Positions 52,158 to 60,977 are shown, counted from the stretch's first letter. The stretch is DNA of 64,000 nt from Granulicella paludicola (GCF_025685545.1 NZ_JAGSYC010000023.1:310001-374000); one strand, 5' to 3'. Program-made: numbers and translations. The notes: generated by a model from the letters alone, not told the origin.

Positions 52158-53720
52158 ATGACGAACATCCTTCAGAACGACCTCATCGAGAGCATCCGCG
52201 CGGCGCTGCAGTACATCAGCTTCTATCATCCCGTCGACTACATTGAAAACCTCGCGCGCGCCTACGACCTCGAACAAGGCCCCGCCGCAAAGGATGCGAT
52301 CAAGCAGATCCTCGTCAACTCGCGCATGTGCGCGGAAGGCCATCGTCCCATCTGCCAGGATACCGGCATCGTGACTATTTTTATCAAGCTCGGACTCGAC
52401 TGCCGCATCGTCGCCGCTGATGGCAACACTGCAACTCTGAGCCTGCAGGAGATCTGCGACGAAGGCGTGCGCCAGGCATGGCTCGACCCCGATAATAAGC
52501 TGCGCGGAAGCATCCTTGCCGACCCCGCGTTCAGCCGCAAGAACACCAAGGACAACACTCCTTGTGTCGTCGAGGTCGCACTCGTCCCCGGCAACAAAGT
52601 CGATATCAATGTCGCAGCCAAGGGCGGCGGCAGCGAGGCAAAGTCAAAGTTTGTCATGCTCAACCCGTCCGACTCCATCGTCGACTGGGTGCTGAAGACG
52701 ATTCCCACCATGGGCGCCGGCTGGTGTCCTCCAGGAATGCTTGGCATCGGCATCGGTGGCACCGCAGAAAAGGCGATGCTGCTCGCCAAGCAGTCGCTGA
52801 TGGACCCGATCGACATGCAGGAGTTGAAAGCACGGGGTCCGCAGACTAACATCGAGAAGCTGCGTGTCGAAATTTATGACAAGGTCAATGCTCTCGGCAT
52901 CGGCGCTCAGGGACTGGGCGGTCTCACCACCGTGCTCGACGTCAAGATTTATGACTTCCCGACGCATGCCGCGAACCTTCCCGTCGCGATGATCCCCAAT
53001 TGCGCGGCAACGCGCCATGCGCATTTCGTCATGGATGGCAGTGGCCCCGTCTACCTCGATCCGCCGAACCTTGAAAGCTGGCCAAAGCTCACCTACGATC
53101 CTCTGCACGGGGATCAACCTGCCAAGCGTATAAGTCTTGATGCTCTTACCCATGAAGAGGTAAGCACCTGGAAGCCCGGCGACGTCTTGCTGCTCAACGG
53201 CAAGTTGCTCACCGGTCGCGACGCCGCGCACAAACGCATGACCGACATGCTGAGCCGCGGCGAAAAGTTGCCCGTCGACTTCACGAACCGCCTCATCTAC
53301 TACGTCGGCCCCGTCGATGCGGTACGCGATGAAGCCGTTGGGCCCGCAGGACCCACCACCGCTACACGCATGGATAAATTCACGCGGCAAATGCTGGAAC
53401 AGACAGGCCTTCTCGGCATGGTCGGCAAGGCTGAGCGTGGTGAGCTTGCAATCGACGCCATCCGCGATAACAAAGCCGTTTATCTCATCGCTATCGGGGG
53501 CGCGGCTTACCTTGTCTCGAAGGCCATCAAGCACTCAACACTGCTCGCGTTTGAAGACCTCGGCATGGAGGCCATCTACGAGTTCGACGTCGTAGATATG
53601 CCTGTTACCGTGGCCGTCGATACACTCGGAACCAGCGTCCACATCACCGGCCCCGCTGAGTGGAAACAGCGCATCGCCAGCAGCATGGAAGTCGCTGGCG
53701 TACCCATTCTGGGGCAATAG
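52158..53720 (+). CDS. fumA: Fumarate hydratase, class I ([4Fe-4S])
   Basis: 520 residues from ATG 52158, which has GGAG 6 nt upstream; an ATG at 52122 without such a site is less likely. It combines the FumA alpha and beta parts in one chain. Cluster cysteines are in RPICQDTGIV, GAGWCPPGMLGIGIGG and MIPNCAATRHAHFVMDG. LLNGKLLTGRDAAHKRM and VGPAGPTTATRMDKFT come from the beta part. It interconverts fumarate and L-malate in the citric acid cycle. Divergent from the ABC exporter. Confidence 0.94.
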   Translation: MTNILQNDLIESIRAALQYISFYHPVDYIENLARAYDLEQGPAAKDAIKQILVNSRMCAEGHRPICQDTGIVTIFIKLGLDCRIVAADGNTATLSLQEICDEGVRQAWLDPDNKLRGSILADPAFSRKNTKDNTPCVVEVALVPGNKVDINVAAKGGGSEAKSKFVMLNPSDSIVDWVLKTIPTMGAGWCPPGMLGIGIGGTAEKAMLLAKQSLMDPIDMQELKARGPQTNIEKLRVEIYDKVNALGIGAQGLGGLTTVLDVKIYDFPTHAANLPVAMIPNCAATRHAHFVMDGSGPVYLDPPNLESWPKLTYDPLHGDQPAKRISLDALTHEEVSTWKPGDVLLLNGKLLTGRDAAHKRMTDMLSRGEKLPVDFTNRLIYYVGPVDAVRDEAVGPAGPTTATRMDKFTRQMLEQTGLLGMVGKAERGELAIDAIRDNKAVYLIAIGGAAYLVSKAIKHSTLLAFEDLGMEAIYEFDVVDMPVTVAVDTLGTSVHITGPAEWKQRIASSMEVAGVPILGQ

Positions 53721-53742
53721 AAGCTCAGGGAAACCGCGATCG

Positions 53743-53760
53743 GGTTGCCTCAAAACAACC
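53743..53760 (+). terminator. Weak terminator after fumarase
   Basis: GGTTG-CCTCAAAA-CAACC, followed by TTTATCTTTG. A 5-bp stem with an 8-nt loop, 22 bp past the fumarase stop. Confidence 0.4.
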
Positions 53761-53885
53761 TTTATCTTTGCCGTCTGACGGACACCCTTACCACCGCATG
53801 AACGCATCCATCTAGCTGATACGCCAACTACGGCGTCATGCTGCACGCGTGTGTGTGCGGCAGACAAGCAAGAGGAGATACGTTC

Positions 53886-55463
53886 ATGTACGGAAAGATC
53901 GAAGTTCGCAAGAGTGTTCGCGCAGCATTGGCCCTGGGTCTGCTTGGCGGCGTCGCAACAACCGCATTTGCACAGGAACCTAACCCCACCACTATCGCTC
54001 CAGGAGCGCGTTCCGCGCAGGTTGTCGCAGAGGGCAAGGACGGCACCTTCATCTATCACGTGAAGGTAGTCGATCGCGAACTCGACGCGGTCAATTACTT
54101 TCATCGCAGCGGTTCAACACACGTAAACTTCGAAGGCACCAACCTGCTCCCTGGTGGCAAGGGCGAGGCTAAGGTTGAGAGCGAACGTGGTGGCATTCAC
54201 ATCTCGGCCAACTTTAAAGGGCTCACACCTGCGAATGGCTTCGGTCCCGAGTATCTGACCTACGTCCTCTGGGCTATCTCCGCTGACGGTCGCCCTCAGA
54301 ATCTCGGTGAAGTGCTTCCCGCAGGTACAAAAAACAACATCGAGGTTACGACCTCCTTCCAATCCTTCGGCATGATCGTGACAGCTGAGCCGTACTACGC
54401 CGTATCGCAGCCGAGCGACGTGATCGTGCTGCAGAATATGTTTTCCGACAAGACGCAGGGCGTGCTCGAGCATGTGAGCATTCATTACAGCTTGTTGCCC
54501 AAGGGTCTGTACGCGAACACCGAAGGATCGAAGACGATCATGGATCCGATCACTCGCAACGAACACTCGCCGCTTGAGCTGTACGAGGCGCACAATGCCG
54601 CGCGTATCGCGATTGCAGCCGGTGCCGATAAGTATGCTGCGGATATCATGGCGGAGGTTCGCACGGACCTGAAGAACGCTGACGATATGGACAGCAACAA
54701 GCACCGCGACGAGAAGATGGAGATCACGTACGCTCGTCAGGCTGTACAACGTTCAGAGGATGCTCGCCTGACCTCGCTGCGTAAGCAGGCCGATGAACGT
54801 CAGCGCCTGGCTCAGGAAGCCAAGAACCAGGCTCAAGCCGATGCAGCGGCTTCGGCGGCACAGGCTGCTGCATCACAGCAGCAGGCACAGCAGGCGGCTC
54901 TCGCACAGGCTCAGGCTGAGGCGGCTAAGGCTAAGGCTGATGCCGAAGCGGCAGAGGCTCGTGCCCAGGCTGCTGAGGCTGCAAAGCAGGCTAAGGCCAG
55001 CGAAGACAGCGCTCAGGCTACTCGCGAGAAACTGCGCGCACAGCTTAACTCAGTCCTCGCTACGACAGAAAACGCTCGTGGCCTCATCGTAAACATGAGC
55101 GACGTACTCTTCGATACCGGCAAGTACAGCATCAAGCCCGCAACACAGGTTTCGCTCGCAAAGGTTGCGACTATCCTGCAGCTCTACCCGGGCCTGAAGG
55201 TGCAGGTCGAAGGCTATACCGACTCTGTTGGTGGTGATGATTACAACCAGAAGCTCAGCGAGAATCGCGCCAACGCAGTCGCTGACTTCCTCACGCAGAA
55301 TGGTGTACCCACAGGCAACGTCACCGCCCATGGTTATGGCAAGACGCACCCTGTTGCAGACAATGGCACTGCCGCTGGCCGCCAGCAGAATCGCCGCGTA
55401 AATCTCGTGGTCTCTGGCGATGCAATCGGAGTGCAGCAGAGCAATCCGGACGCGCAGCAGTAA
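53886..55463 (+). CDS. OmpA-family protein with long Ala/Gln coiled coil
   Basis: 525 residues from ATG 53886, which follows AGGAG at 8 nt and opens a signal peptide (SVRAALALGLLGGVATTAFA). Residues about 30-265 form a beta-rich domain (GTFIYHVKVVDRELDAVNYF, GGIHISANFKGLTP). About 270-390 is a long charged, Ala/Gln-rich coiled coil (AQADAAASAAQAAASQQQAQ). About 400-510 is the OmpA C-terminal peptidoglycan-binding domain: VLFDTGKYSIKP, VEGYTDSVGGDDYNQKLSE, NRANAVADFL and GYGKTHPVADN, with the Asp and Arg that hold diaminopimelate. It likely ties the outer membrane or a periplasmic complex to the wall. ACGCC-N6-GGCGT (53821-53836) is a small hairpin in the leader. Confidence 0.88.
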   Translation: MYGKIEVRKSVRAALALGLLGGVATTAFAQEPNPTTIAPGARSAQVVAEGKDGTFIYHVKVVDRELDAVNYFHRSGSTHVNFEGTNLLPGGKGEAKVESERGGIHISANFKGLTPANGFGPEYLTYVLWAISADGRPQNLGEVLPAGTKNNIEVTTSFQSFGMIVTAEPYYAVSQPSDVIVLQNMFSDKTQGVLEHVSIHYSLLPKGLYANTEGSKTIMDPITRNEHSPLELYEAHNAARIAIAAGADKYAADIMAEVRTDLKNADDMDSNKHRDEKMEITYARQAVQRSEDARLTSLRKQADERQRLAQEAKNQAQADAAASAAQAAASQQQAQQAALAQAQAEAAKAKADAEAAEARAQAAEAAKQAKASEDSAQATREKLRAQLNSVLATTENARGLIVNMSDVLFDTGKYSIKPATQVSLAKVATILQLYPGLKVQVEGYTDSVGGDDYNQKLSENRANAVADFLTQNGVPTGNVTAHGYGKTHPVADNGTAAGRQQNRRVNLVVSGDAIGVQQSNPDAQQ

Positions 55464-55478
55464 GCGCATCCACATTGT

Positions 55479-55512
55479 AAAAAGGCCGCGGCGAAACTGC
55501 CGCGGCCTTTTT
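55479..55512 (+). terminator. Strong terminator after the OmpA-family gene
   Basis: AAAAAGGCCGCGGC and GCCGCGGCCTTTTT form a perfect 14-bp stem with a 6-nt loop, ending in five T. It lies 15 bp after the stop. Confidence 0.92.
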
Positions 55513-55574
55513 ACGTCTATCACAACCTTGCGACCAACCCTGCGACCTTTCCGCCGCTATGGCATCATCTCTCT

Positions 55575-56351
55575 ATGGCACTGTCACTCAAAAACAAGAT
55601 CGTCTTCGTCACTGGCGCGACCGCAGGCATCGGCACGGCAACTGCTCTGGAGTTCGCAAAACTCGGCGCAAAGATCATGATCTGTGGTCGCCGATCGGAT
55701 AAACTCTCCGCCGTCGAACCGCAGCTTCGCGAGGCTGGTGCCGCCGACGTGCATACCTTCGCACTCGATGTGCAGAGCCGCGAGGGCGTCGCCAACGCGA
55801 TCGCAGGATTGCCCCATGAGTGGAAGGCTGTCGAGATCCTTGTCAACAATGCCGGCCTGAGTCGAGGCCTCACCAAAATGTATGAGGACGACATTCAAAA
55901 TTGGGAAGAGATGATCGATACCAATGTGAAGGGTCTGCTTTATGTCACGCGAGCGATCGTTCCCGGGATGGTGGAGCGCGGAAGCGGTCACGTCATTAAC
56001 CTCGGGTCGATAGCGGGACACGCCGCTTACCCTAATGGTGGCGTCTACTGCGCCACCAAGGCTGCAGAGCGCTTCATCAGCGACGGTCTGCGCATCGACC
56101 TCAATGGAACGCCTGTACGCGTCACTACGGTCGATCCCGGCATGGTCGAAACCGAGTTTTCATTGGTGCGCTTCCGCGGCGACAGCGAGCGGGCTGCGAA
56201 AACGTACGCGAACATCGATCCACTCACAGCAGAAGACATAGCAGAGACGATCGTCTGGGCCGCTACGCGCCCAGCTCACGTCACGATTCAAAGTGTGTTG
56301 ATTACTCCCACTGCGCAGGCAAGCGCCTACGTCGTCACTCGCAAGAGCTAG
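55575..56351 (+). CDS. Short-chain dehydrogenase, YdfG-like
   Basis: 258 residues. The cofactor motif is VTGATAGIGTATALEFAKLG; CGRRSDKL with its Arg pair suggests NADP. NNAGLSRGL, the catalytic Ser in INLGSIAGHAAYPNG, and YCATKAAE supply the Ser-Tyr-Lys set. TTVDPGMVETEFSLVRF is typical of the YdfG/NADP-dependent serine or 3-hydroxy acid dehydrogenase subgroup, which also reduces malonic semialdehyde. The exact substrate is not sure. It stands alone. Confidence 0.9.
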   Translation: MALSLKNKIVFVTGATAGIGTATALEFAKLGAKIMICGRRSDKLSAVEPQLREAGAADVHTFALDVQSREGVANAIAGLPHEWKAVEILVNNAGLSRGLTKMYEDDIQNWEEMIDTNVKGLLYVTRAIVPGMVERGSGHVINLGSIAGHAAYPNGGVYCATKAAERFISDGLRIDLNGTPVRVTTVDPGMVETEFSLVRFRGDSERAAKTYANIDPLTAEDIAETIVWAATRPAHVTIQSVLITPTAQASAYVVTRKS

Positions 56352-56370
56352 TGCGGGCGGCTACAAAAGC

Positions 56371-56637
56371 TTAGAGCTTTAACGCCCAGCCAAGTTCCTG
56401 TAACAGATGCTCGATCTCACCCAAAGCCACTTCCAGCGCGTTGCGCCGATGCGGACTTGAGGTGCGCTCGGAGAGGATGCGCTCACGCTGCATCTCCAAT
56501 GCTTGGATCCTTCGCTTCCGATCAGCCTCCTCGCGCTTGGCGGCGAGGTCCTTATCGGCGGCTACAGTTCTGTGGTCGGTTCCTGCGGCGGCGGCTTGTT
56601 GCTCTTCCACGTTCTTCGACTCCCAGCCTTTAGACAT
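56371..56637 (-). CDS. Small charged coiled-coil protein, unknown
   Basis: 88 residues, almost all helical: a Gln/Ala-rich start, then REEADRKRRIQALEMQRERI and a last helix ALGEIEHLLQELGWALKL. No signal, no Cys. SPHRRNALEVALGEIEHLL suggests a short hairpin. Composition and codon use fit a true gene, and the plus-strand alternatives here are worse. No family recognised. Confidence 0.6.
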   Translation of the reverse strand: MSKGWESKNVEEQQAAAAGTDHRTVAADKDLAAKREEADRKRRIQALEMQRERILSERTSSPHRRNALEVALGEIEHLLQELGWALKL

Positions 56638-56679
56638 ATCGCTATTCTACGCCTGTCGTGCAAAACCAGCGAACGCCAC

Positions 56680-56722
56680 AACTAGAAGAGGCCCGGCACA
56701 TTTCGCCGGGCCTCTTCTAGTT
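56680..56722. terminator. Perfect 18-bp hairpin
   Basis: AACTAGAAGAGGCCCGGC and GCCGGGCCTCTTCTAGTT with a 7-nt loop. It lies 13 bp past the stop of the minus-strand beta-barrel gene (ends 56736) and upstream of the small minus-strand gene. T tract (TTTTAT) is on plus. It probably ends the barrel transcript, with an unusually long stem. Confidence 0.75.
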
Positions 56723-56735
56723 TTATGCTGACACC

Positions 56736-57500
56736 TTACTTGCCGAACCGATACACCACGCCCATATTGAAGCCGGCGTTGTTCTGAAGCGAGCGCGAGC
56801 CCGTGCCGCTTTCCACGCCACTGCCACTTGGTGTCGATGCGCGGAACATGGTGCCCACATATGCAGGTGCCACACGGAATGCAAGGTTCGGGAAGATGTT
56901 GTAGTCGAGGTTCACGCCCAGCGTAAACGCCGGGGCAAAGCCGTCGTTCCAAGTCCCCGTCTGGTTGGAGTTGTACCCCTTCGCACCACCCGAGAAGATG
57001 CCCCACGACTCTCCGCCCGTAGCCTGTGCCGAGATCGCCACCCGCTCCTTGCGATAGAAGCGGTAGCCCGCGCCCCCCGTGAAGAAATACTCGTTGATCT
57101 GCGGGTTGTAGATACCGTAGGTGTTATTCGTCAGTGCATGAGCGTTGCCAAACGAGCCGCGCGCATCAGCGATGACAAAAAGCTTCGGGTCGATGAAGTA
57201 ATTGGTCGAAACCGCCCAGCTGATTTCATTGTTCGATTTCAGATACTCACCACTGTGCCAGCGCAGATATCCACCACCGCCCGTGACCTCCCAGCGGTGT
57301 CCATAGGTGGCATCAATGGTGCGCTGGATACGCGCCTGGCGGCTGGCATTCGTCTCGCGGCGCGCATGCGCCTCTTGGCGGCGTTTGATCTGGGCCTGGG
57401 TGGCGACCTGCGCCTTGGCCTGGGTGGCGACAGTGGCAAGCAGACCGGCTGCCAGACCCAACAAAACTACGCGCGCTGCTGTCCTACGTACATCACACAT
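56736..57500 (-). CDS. Outer-membrane beta-barrel protein
   Basis: 254 residues from ATG 57500; an ATG at 57581 would put the signal peptide 27 residues inside and is unlikely. Signal peptide TAARVVLLGLAAGLLATVAT ending in QAKAQ, then an Arg/Gln-rich helical stretch (QIKRRQEAHARRETNASRQA), then a barrel with repeating aromatic strands: WEVTGGGGYLRWHSGEYL, YFFTGGAGYRFY, AFRVAPAYVGTMF, FNMGVVYRFGK. It ends in Gly-Lys rather than an aromatic residue. Function unknown. Neighbour of a DUF481 barrel on the same strand. Confidence 0.72.
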   Translation of the reverse strand: MCDVRRTAARVVLLGLAAGLLATVATQAKAQVATQAQIKRRQEAHARRETNASRQARIQRTIDATYGHRWEVTGGGGYLRWHSGEYLKSNNEISWAVSTNYFIDPKLFVIADARGSFGNAHALTNNTYGIYNPQINEYFFTGGAGYRFYRKERVAISAQATGGESWGIFSGGAKGYNSNQTGTWNDGFAPAFTLGVNLDYNIFPNLAFRVAPAYVGTMFRASTPSGSGVESGTGSRSLQNNAGFNMGVVYRFGK

Positions 57501-57591
57501 TCGAATCCGAACTCCTGAGAGGGTTACTCGCGAGAAAGCCTGAAAAGACGCTTGTAAGGTCTTAGACTCGCACTCTTTCATTAGAACACTA

Positions 57592-57625
57592 TTGGGGGCC
57601 TGATTCTCTCGAATCAGGCCCCCAA
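57592..57625. terminator. Perfect 15-bp hairpin
   Basis: TTGGGGGCCTGATTC and GAATCAGGCCCCCAA with a 4-nt loop, 27 bp past the stop of the DUF481 gene. On minus there is no clear T tract after it, so it may work as a 3' stabiliser or partial terminator before the beta-barrel gene. Confidence 0.6.
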
Positions 57626-57651
57626 AAACCTACTTCCAGGTGCTTTCAGCT

Positions 57652-58887
57652 CTACTGAAAGGCGTACGTTACGCCCGTCACGAACTGGTACGAGTTCTTC
57701 TTGTACCCAACGGCCGGGTCGTTAAGGAAGTTATCCGTTGTCGTCACGCTGGCACTGAGCCGCTTGAATACCGGAATGGCCAACGACGCACTCGCGTTTG
57801 CCGAGTAATCCTTGGCAACGTTGAAGGCAGGCAGCACATTCAGCGATTCCGTGAAGACCATCTTCTTGGGCAAGGTACGGTGGTAGCCCTGGAAGATGGT
57901 GGATCCAATCAGGTTCGTCGTAGGTGTCACTACTGTGGGAACCGTCCCATTGATGCTGCTGGTAATGTAGGACTGCTTTTCATAGTGGAGATCAGCCTTC
58001 AGATCGAGTTCCTGCTTCGCGTCCTTGATCGCTGTCCAGCCAAAACCGCCGCCGTACACCTGCTGGAAGCCCAGGCCTTGAGCATAGTTGTGGTCGAATG
58101 AGAGATCACCGAGAGCGTAGAACCGTGGGGAGATGTATTCGTCCCGTTCTGCATCGGTGTGGAAGATGCTCGAAAGCGTGACAATGTTGGGGTTTGCGAC
58201 ACCAGGCTGAGCGGGAATATACGTCGGCGTGGTGTTCTTGCCGTACGTCTCAACCACGTTGAGCGTAGTGCGGTTGCGCGGGGCCAGCCATGGCACCGTC
58301 GGCAGCGCGCGGATCAGGTTCAGCGCCGCCGTAAACGTGTTGGCGGTCGTTGTGGAGCGAACCAGAGTGGCTCCAGCCGTCGCACTGCCCGTCCACGCAT
58401 GGAAGAAGCCTACCTTGTGAGCGATCTGCTTATCGAACTCCGCCTTGGCCACAAGGTAGTCCACATCCTTAGTCGGCACCTTCGCAGGCTCCGAAGACGA
58501 GGAGCTGTTGCCCGCCGGAGCATCCGCATGAATCAAGACATCGCCCTCTGCGATAGTCGCCGTGCCCTCCGGTGCCGGACTGCTCTTCAGCACAGGAACG
58601 CCCTTCTTCAGCAGCGCAAACTGCGCCGGATTTGATCCTGATCGCAGCTCCTTGATCTTGTCGAACGAGATCGTCAGAGTGCCTGCCATGTCGCTTGCAA
58701 AGACTACATTACCGCCAGCCGCGCTCTTTAGCTGGCCGGTCAGCTGGTCGCCGTTCGTGAAAACCAGCACGTCCGGGGTCGGCTTCTCGCCGGGCTTGGC
58801 ACTCTGCGCAGAGATAGAAGGCAGATAGGCCAGCGCGGAGACGAAAAGAACAGCGAGGGCGGCAGACAGAGGGAGGCTTTTGAGCAC
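57652..58887 (-). CDS. DUF481 outer-membrane protein
   Basis: 411 residues. Signal peptide LSAALAVLFVSALAYLPSIS. Residues about 38-85 form a small beta-domain (DVLVFTNGDQLTGQLKSAAG, GTLTISFDKIKELRSG). A Ser/Pro-rich linker follows. About 150-411 is a DUF481 barrel (GSATAGATLVRSTTTANTFT, RFYALGDLSFDHNYAQGL, SYQFVTGVTYAFQ). DUF481 proteins are salt- or stress-induced outer-membrane proteins of unknown role. The terminal Phe-Gln is near the usual aromatic end. A likely operon partner of the following barrel gene, with a hairpin between. Confidence 0.85.
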   Translation of the reverse strand: MLKSLPLSAALAVLFVSALAYLPSISAQSAKPGEKPTPDVLVFTNGDQLTGQLKSAAGGNVVFASDMAGTLTISFDKIKELRSGSNPAQFALLKKGVPVLKSSPAPEGTATIAEGDVLIHADAPAGNSSSSSEPAKVPTKDVDYLVAKAEFDKQIAHKVGFFHAWTGSATAGATLVRSTTTANTFTAALNLIRALPTVPWLAPRNRTTLNVVETYGKNTTPTYIPAQPGVANPNIVTLSSIFHTDAERDEYISPRFYALGDLSFDHNYAQGLGFQQVYGGGFGWTAIKDAKQELDLKADLHYEKQSYITSSINGTVPTVVTPTTNLIGSTIFQGYHRTLPKKMVFTESLNVLPAFNVAKDYSANASASLAIPVFKRLSASVTTTDNFLNDPAVGYKKNSYQFVTGVTYAFQ

Positions 58888-59106
58888 GGAGAAATATCCT
58901 TCGTTTCGTTTGACTTACGGGCCGTTGTGCTGGCCCCGGCGTACAGGTTCGAGATACTGGCTGATCGAGCTTTGCGGGTTCAAGTCGTCTACGGACGCTT
59001 CAACCCACTCCTGGCGGGGCCGCATGGTGAATTGTTACTCGACTAGGATAACTGCCCATCCGTTAGCAAAACGTGAGGAAATATTTCGTCTTGCGATCTG
59101 CTCAAC

Positions 59107-59135
59107 TTGCTTCCCACCGTCCACCCAGCTACCCT
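59107..59135 (+). promoter_or_regulatory. Predicted promoter of the next gene
   Basis: TTGCTT (59107-59112), 17-bp spacer, TACCCT (59130-59135). The -10 ends 9 nt before the ATG at 59145, which has no Shine-Dalgarno, so the mRNA would be leaderless or nearly so. The remaining gap to the DUF481 start (58888-59106) shows nothing clear. Confidence 0.5.
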
Positions 59136-59144
59136 GAAGTCACC

Positions 59145-59600
59145 ATGTATGAAGACTTCGTAGCCGTAGACCGCTGGACCGCCGAGCCGCAGCACTGTGT
59201 CTGGAAGGGCACCCTCGTTGCCATCGCCACCCGCCACGCCGACGCCACCGACATACGGTTCGCCGTCAACGGCAAGCCCCTCTGGATCGCAATGCCCAAC
59301 GACGCCTGGGTTCAGCAGAAGAAGCTCAACAATAAGGTCATCACCGACTATCTCGCCGCGCAGGCCGCAGGCCGCTACCTAAAAACCGCCATCGAGTCCG
59401 GCTATGACAACGGTCGCGAAATGTACACGATGAGCGTCGCAGAGGTACTGGAGCATGCCGCCGCCGTCGTCCGCGAGATCGGCCACACCCGTAAGCTTCC
59501 CTCTCTGCCCGTCATTGACCGTGATGCCCACCCCACCGAACTCGACTTTGTGAACCCAGGCGAACCCGAAACAGTGGCGCAGTCCATGGCTGGCAAGTAA
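59145..59600 (+). CDS. Conserved-looking cytoplasmic protein, unknown
   Basis: 151 residues from ATG 59145; an ATG at 59073 adds 24 residues that cover the promoter and is unlikely. No signal or membrane segment. The N-terminal half is beta-like (EDFVAVDRWTAEPQHCVWKG, TDIRFAVNGKPLWIAMPNDA), the second half helical (TDYLAAQAAGRYLKTAIESG, VAEVLEHAAAVVREIG). I do not recognise a family. Followed by a clear terminator. Confidence 0.7.
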   Translation: MYEDFVAVDRWTAEPQHCVWKGTLVAIATRHADATDIRFAVNGKPLWIAMPNDAWVQQKKLNNKVITDYLAAQAAGRYLKTAIESGYDNGREMYTMSVAEVLEHAAAVVREIGHTRKLPSLPVIDRDAHPTELDFVNPGEPETVAQSMAGK

Positions 59601-59629
59601 ACTCCCTAATTGAATAAGAAGCACCCCGA

Positions 59630-59663
59630 ATGCCCCTATCGAACCAAGACCTCGAAGGGGCAT
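59630..59663 (+). terminator. Terminator hairpin
   Basis: ATGCCCCT and AGGGGCAT, with a further TCG/CGA pair inside, followed by AGTTTTCG. It lies 30 bp after the stop of the 151-residue gene. Confidence 0.7.
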
Positions 59664-59777
59664 AGTTTTCGTTGCGCCGTATGAGTTCCATATAGGTCGA
59701 CCGCGAAGAACACACAGACCTCATCGGCAACACTTTACGCATCGAATCAAAGCGATATCGATATTCAGGAGACCCGC

Positions 59778-60947
59778 GTGACCGTAGCAACGCTGAACCG
59801 CCGCCATTTCCTCACCACCCTCGCCGCTGCCGTCGCTGCGTCGCGTCTGCCGCTGCGCGCTGAGTCCGTCCGCAACCCAAAGTTCATCCTGCTCGGCACC
59901 GACAAGGGTAAGGGCATCTATCGCGCCAGCTGGGACTCGGTGACCGGCCAGATCGGTACCCCGTCTCTTGCTGCTCCCAGCGACCGTCCCACCTACTTCG
60001 CAATGCATCCTAAAAAACCCATCCTTTATGCATCCAATGAGTCCGCACAGGGTGATGGCTCCCTCTCTGCCTTCCGCGTAGACGGAAAGGCTGCCGATCT
60101 GGAGCAGTTCGCTACCATCAGCTCCAAGGGCAACTCGCCCTGCTACCTCTCCATCGACGACACCGGGCATATGGCGTTCGCCGCCAATTACGGCGGGGGC
60201 AGCATTGCTGCTGTCAGCCTCAAGGGCGACGGCAGCTTCGAGACCGAGACGAACCTCTTCGCCTGCAAGGACAACGCCGCCTGCGGCATACTAGGCCCCA
60301 ACGCCGATCGTCAGGAAGCCCCGCACATGCACTGCGCGGTCATCTCTCCCGACAATAAGTATCTGCTCTGCTGCAACCTCGGAGAAGACGCCATTGAAGT
60401 CTTCCGCTTCGACCCTGTGGGCAAGGGGCCAGAAGAAGTCTTTGGCACACCGAAGCGCTTCGCCGCGCCCTCCGGCTCCGGTCCGCGCCATGTCGTCTTC
60501 CATCCCAACGGCAAGTTCGTCTACTGCATCCACGAGCTTGACTGCACCATCAGCGTCTACGGCTGGGATAAGGGCACGCTTACCCCGCTTGGCGGCAGCA
60601 TCGTCTCCACTTTGGCCTCTGACGCCGACGCGAAAGGCGCGACCGCCTGCGAGGTCGTCATCGACCCCAAAGGCCGCTTCGTCTATGCGAATACCCGCGG
60701 CGAAAACTCCCTCGTCGTCTACAAAGTGAACGAGAAGACCGGCTTCCTCACCGAGCAGCAGCGCGTACAGACTGGTGGCACCGTCACCCGCCTCATCGCC
60801 TTCGACCCCTCGCGCCGCTTTCTGCTCTGCATGAACCAGGGCTCTTCCACCGTCTCAGTCTTCGGACACGACCCCAAGTCCGGCAAACTCACACCCAAGC
60901 CAACCCTCTTCCCAGCCGACACGCCCATGTGCGTCGAATGGGTGTAA
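59778..60947 (+). CDS. Tat-exported beta-propeller lactonase (Pgl/YbhE family)
   Basis: 389 residues from a GTG with AGGAG 6 nt upstream. The N-terminus has a twin-Arg signal (NRRHFLTTLAAAVAASRLPL), so the folded protein should be exported by Tat. The rest is a seven-bladed lactonase propeller: FILLGTDKGKGIY, PTYFAMHPKKPILYASNE, GSGPRHVVFHPNGKFVYCIHE and NQGSSTVSVFGHD. Cytosolic members hydrolyse 6-phosphogluconolactone in the pentose phosphate pathway. Export makes that role doubtful here; another lactone, or a cell-envelope use, is more likely. It stands alone. Confidence 0.88.
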   Translation: MTVATLNRRHFLTTLAAAVAASRLPLRAESVRNPKFILLGTDKGKGIYRASWDSVTGQIGTPSLAAPSDRPTYFAMHPKKPILYASNESAQGDGSLSAFRVDGKAADLEQFATISSKGNSPCYLSIDDTGHMAFAANYGGGSIAAVSLKGDGSFETETNLFACKDNAACGILGPNADRQEAPHMHCAVISPDNKYLLCCNLGEDAIEVFRFDPVGKGPEEVFGTPKRFAAPSGSGPRHVVFHPNGKFVYCIHELDCTISVYGWDKGTLTPLGGSIVSTLASDADAKGATACEVVIDPKGRFVYANTRGENSLVVYKVNEKTGFLTEQQRVQTGGTVTRLIAFDPSRRFLLCMNQGSSTVSVFGHDPKSGKLTPKPTLFPADTPMCVEWV

Positions 60948-60977
60948 TAGCGCGACGAACACCGCATAGCAAACAAA

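Noticed and set aside
52644..53534. 296-codon minus frame opposite fumarase
   Set aside because: Fumarase motifs are complete on plus; the minus frame has no domain.
54790..55030. Possible DNA repeat array in the OmpA-family gene
   Set aside because: The 'GCTCAGGCT'-like words come from an Ala/Gln coiled coil; spacing is irregular and it is coding.
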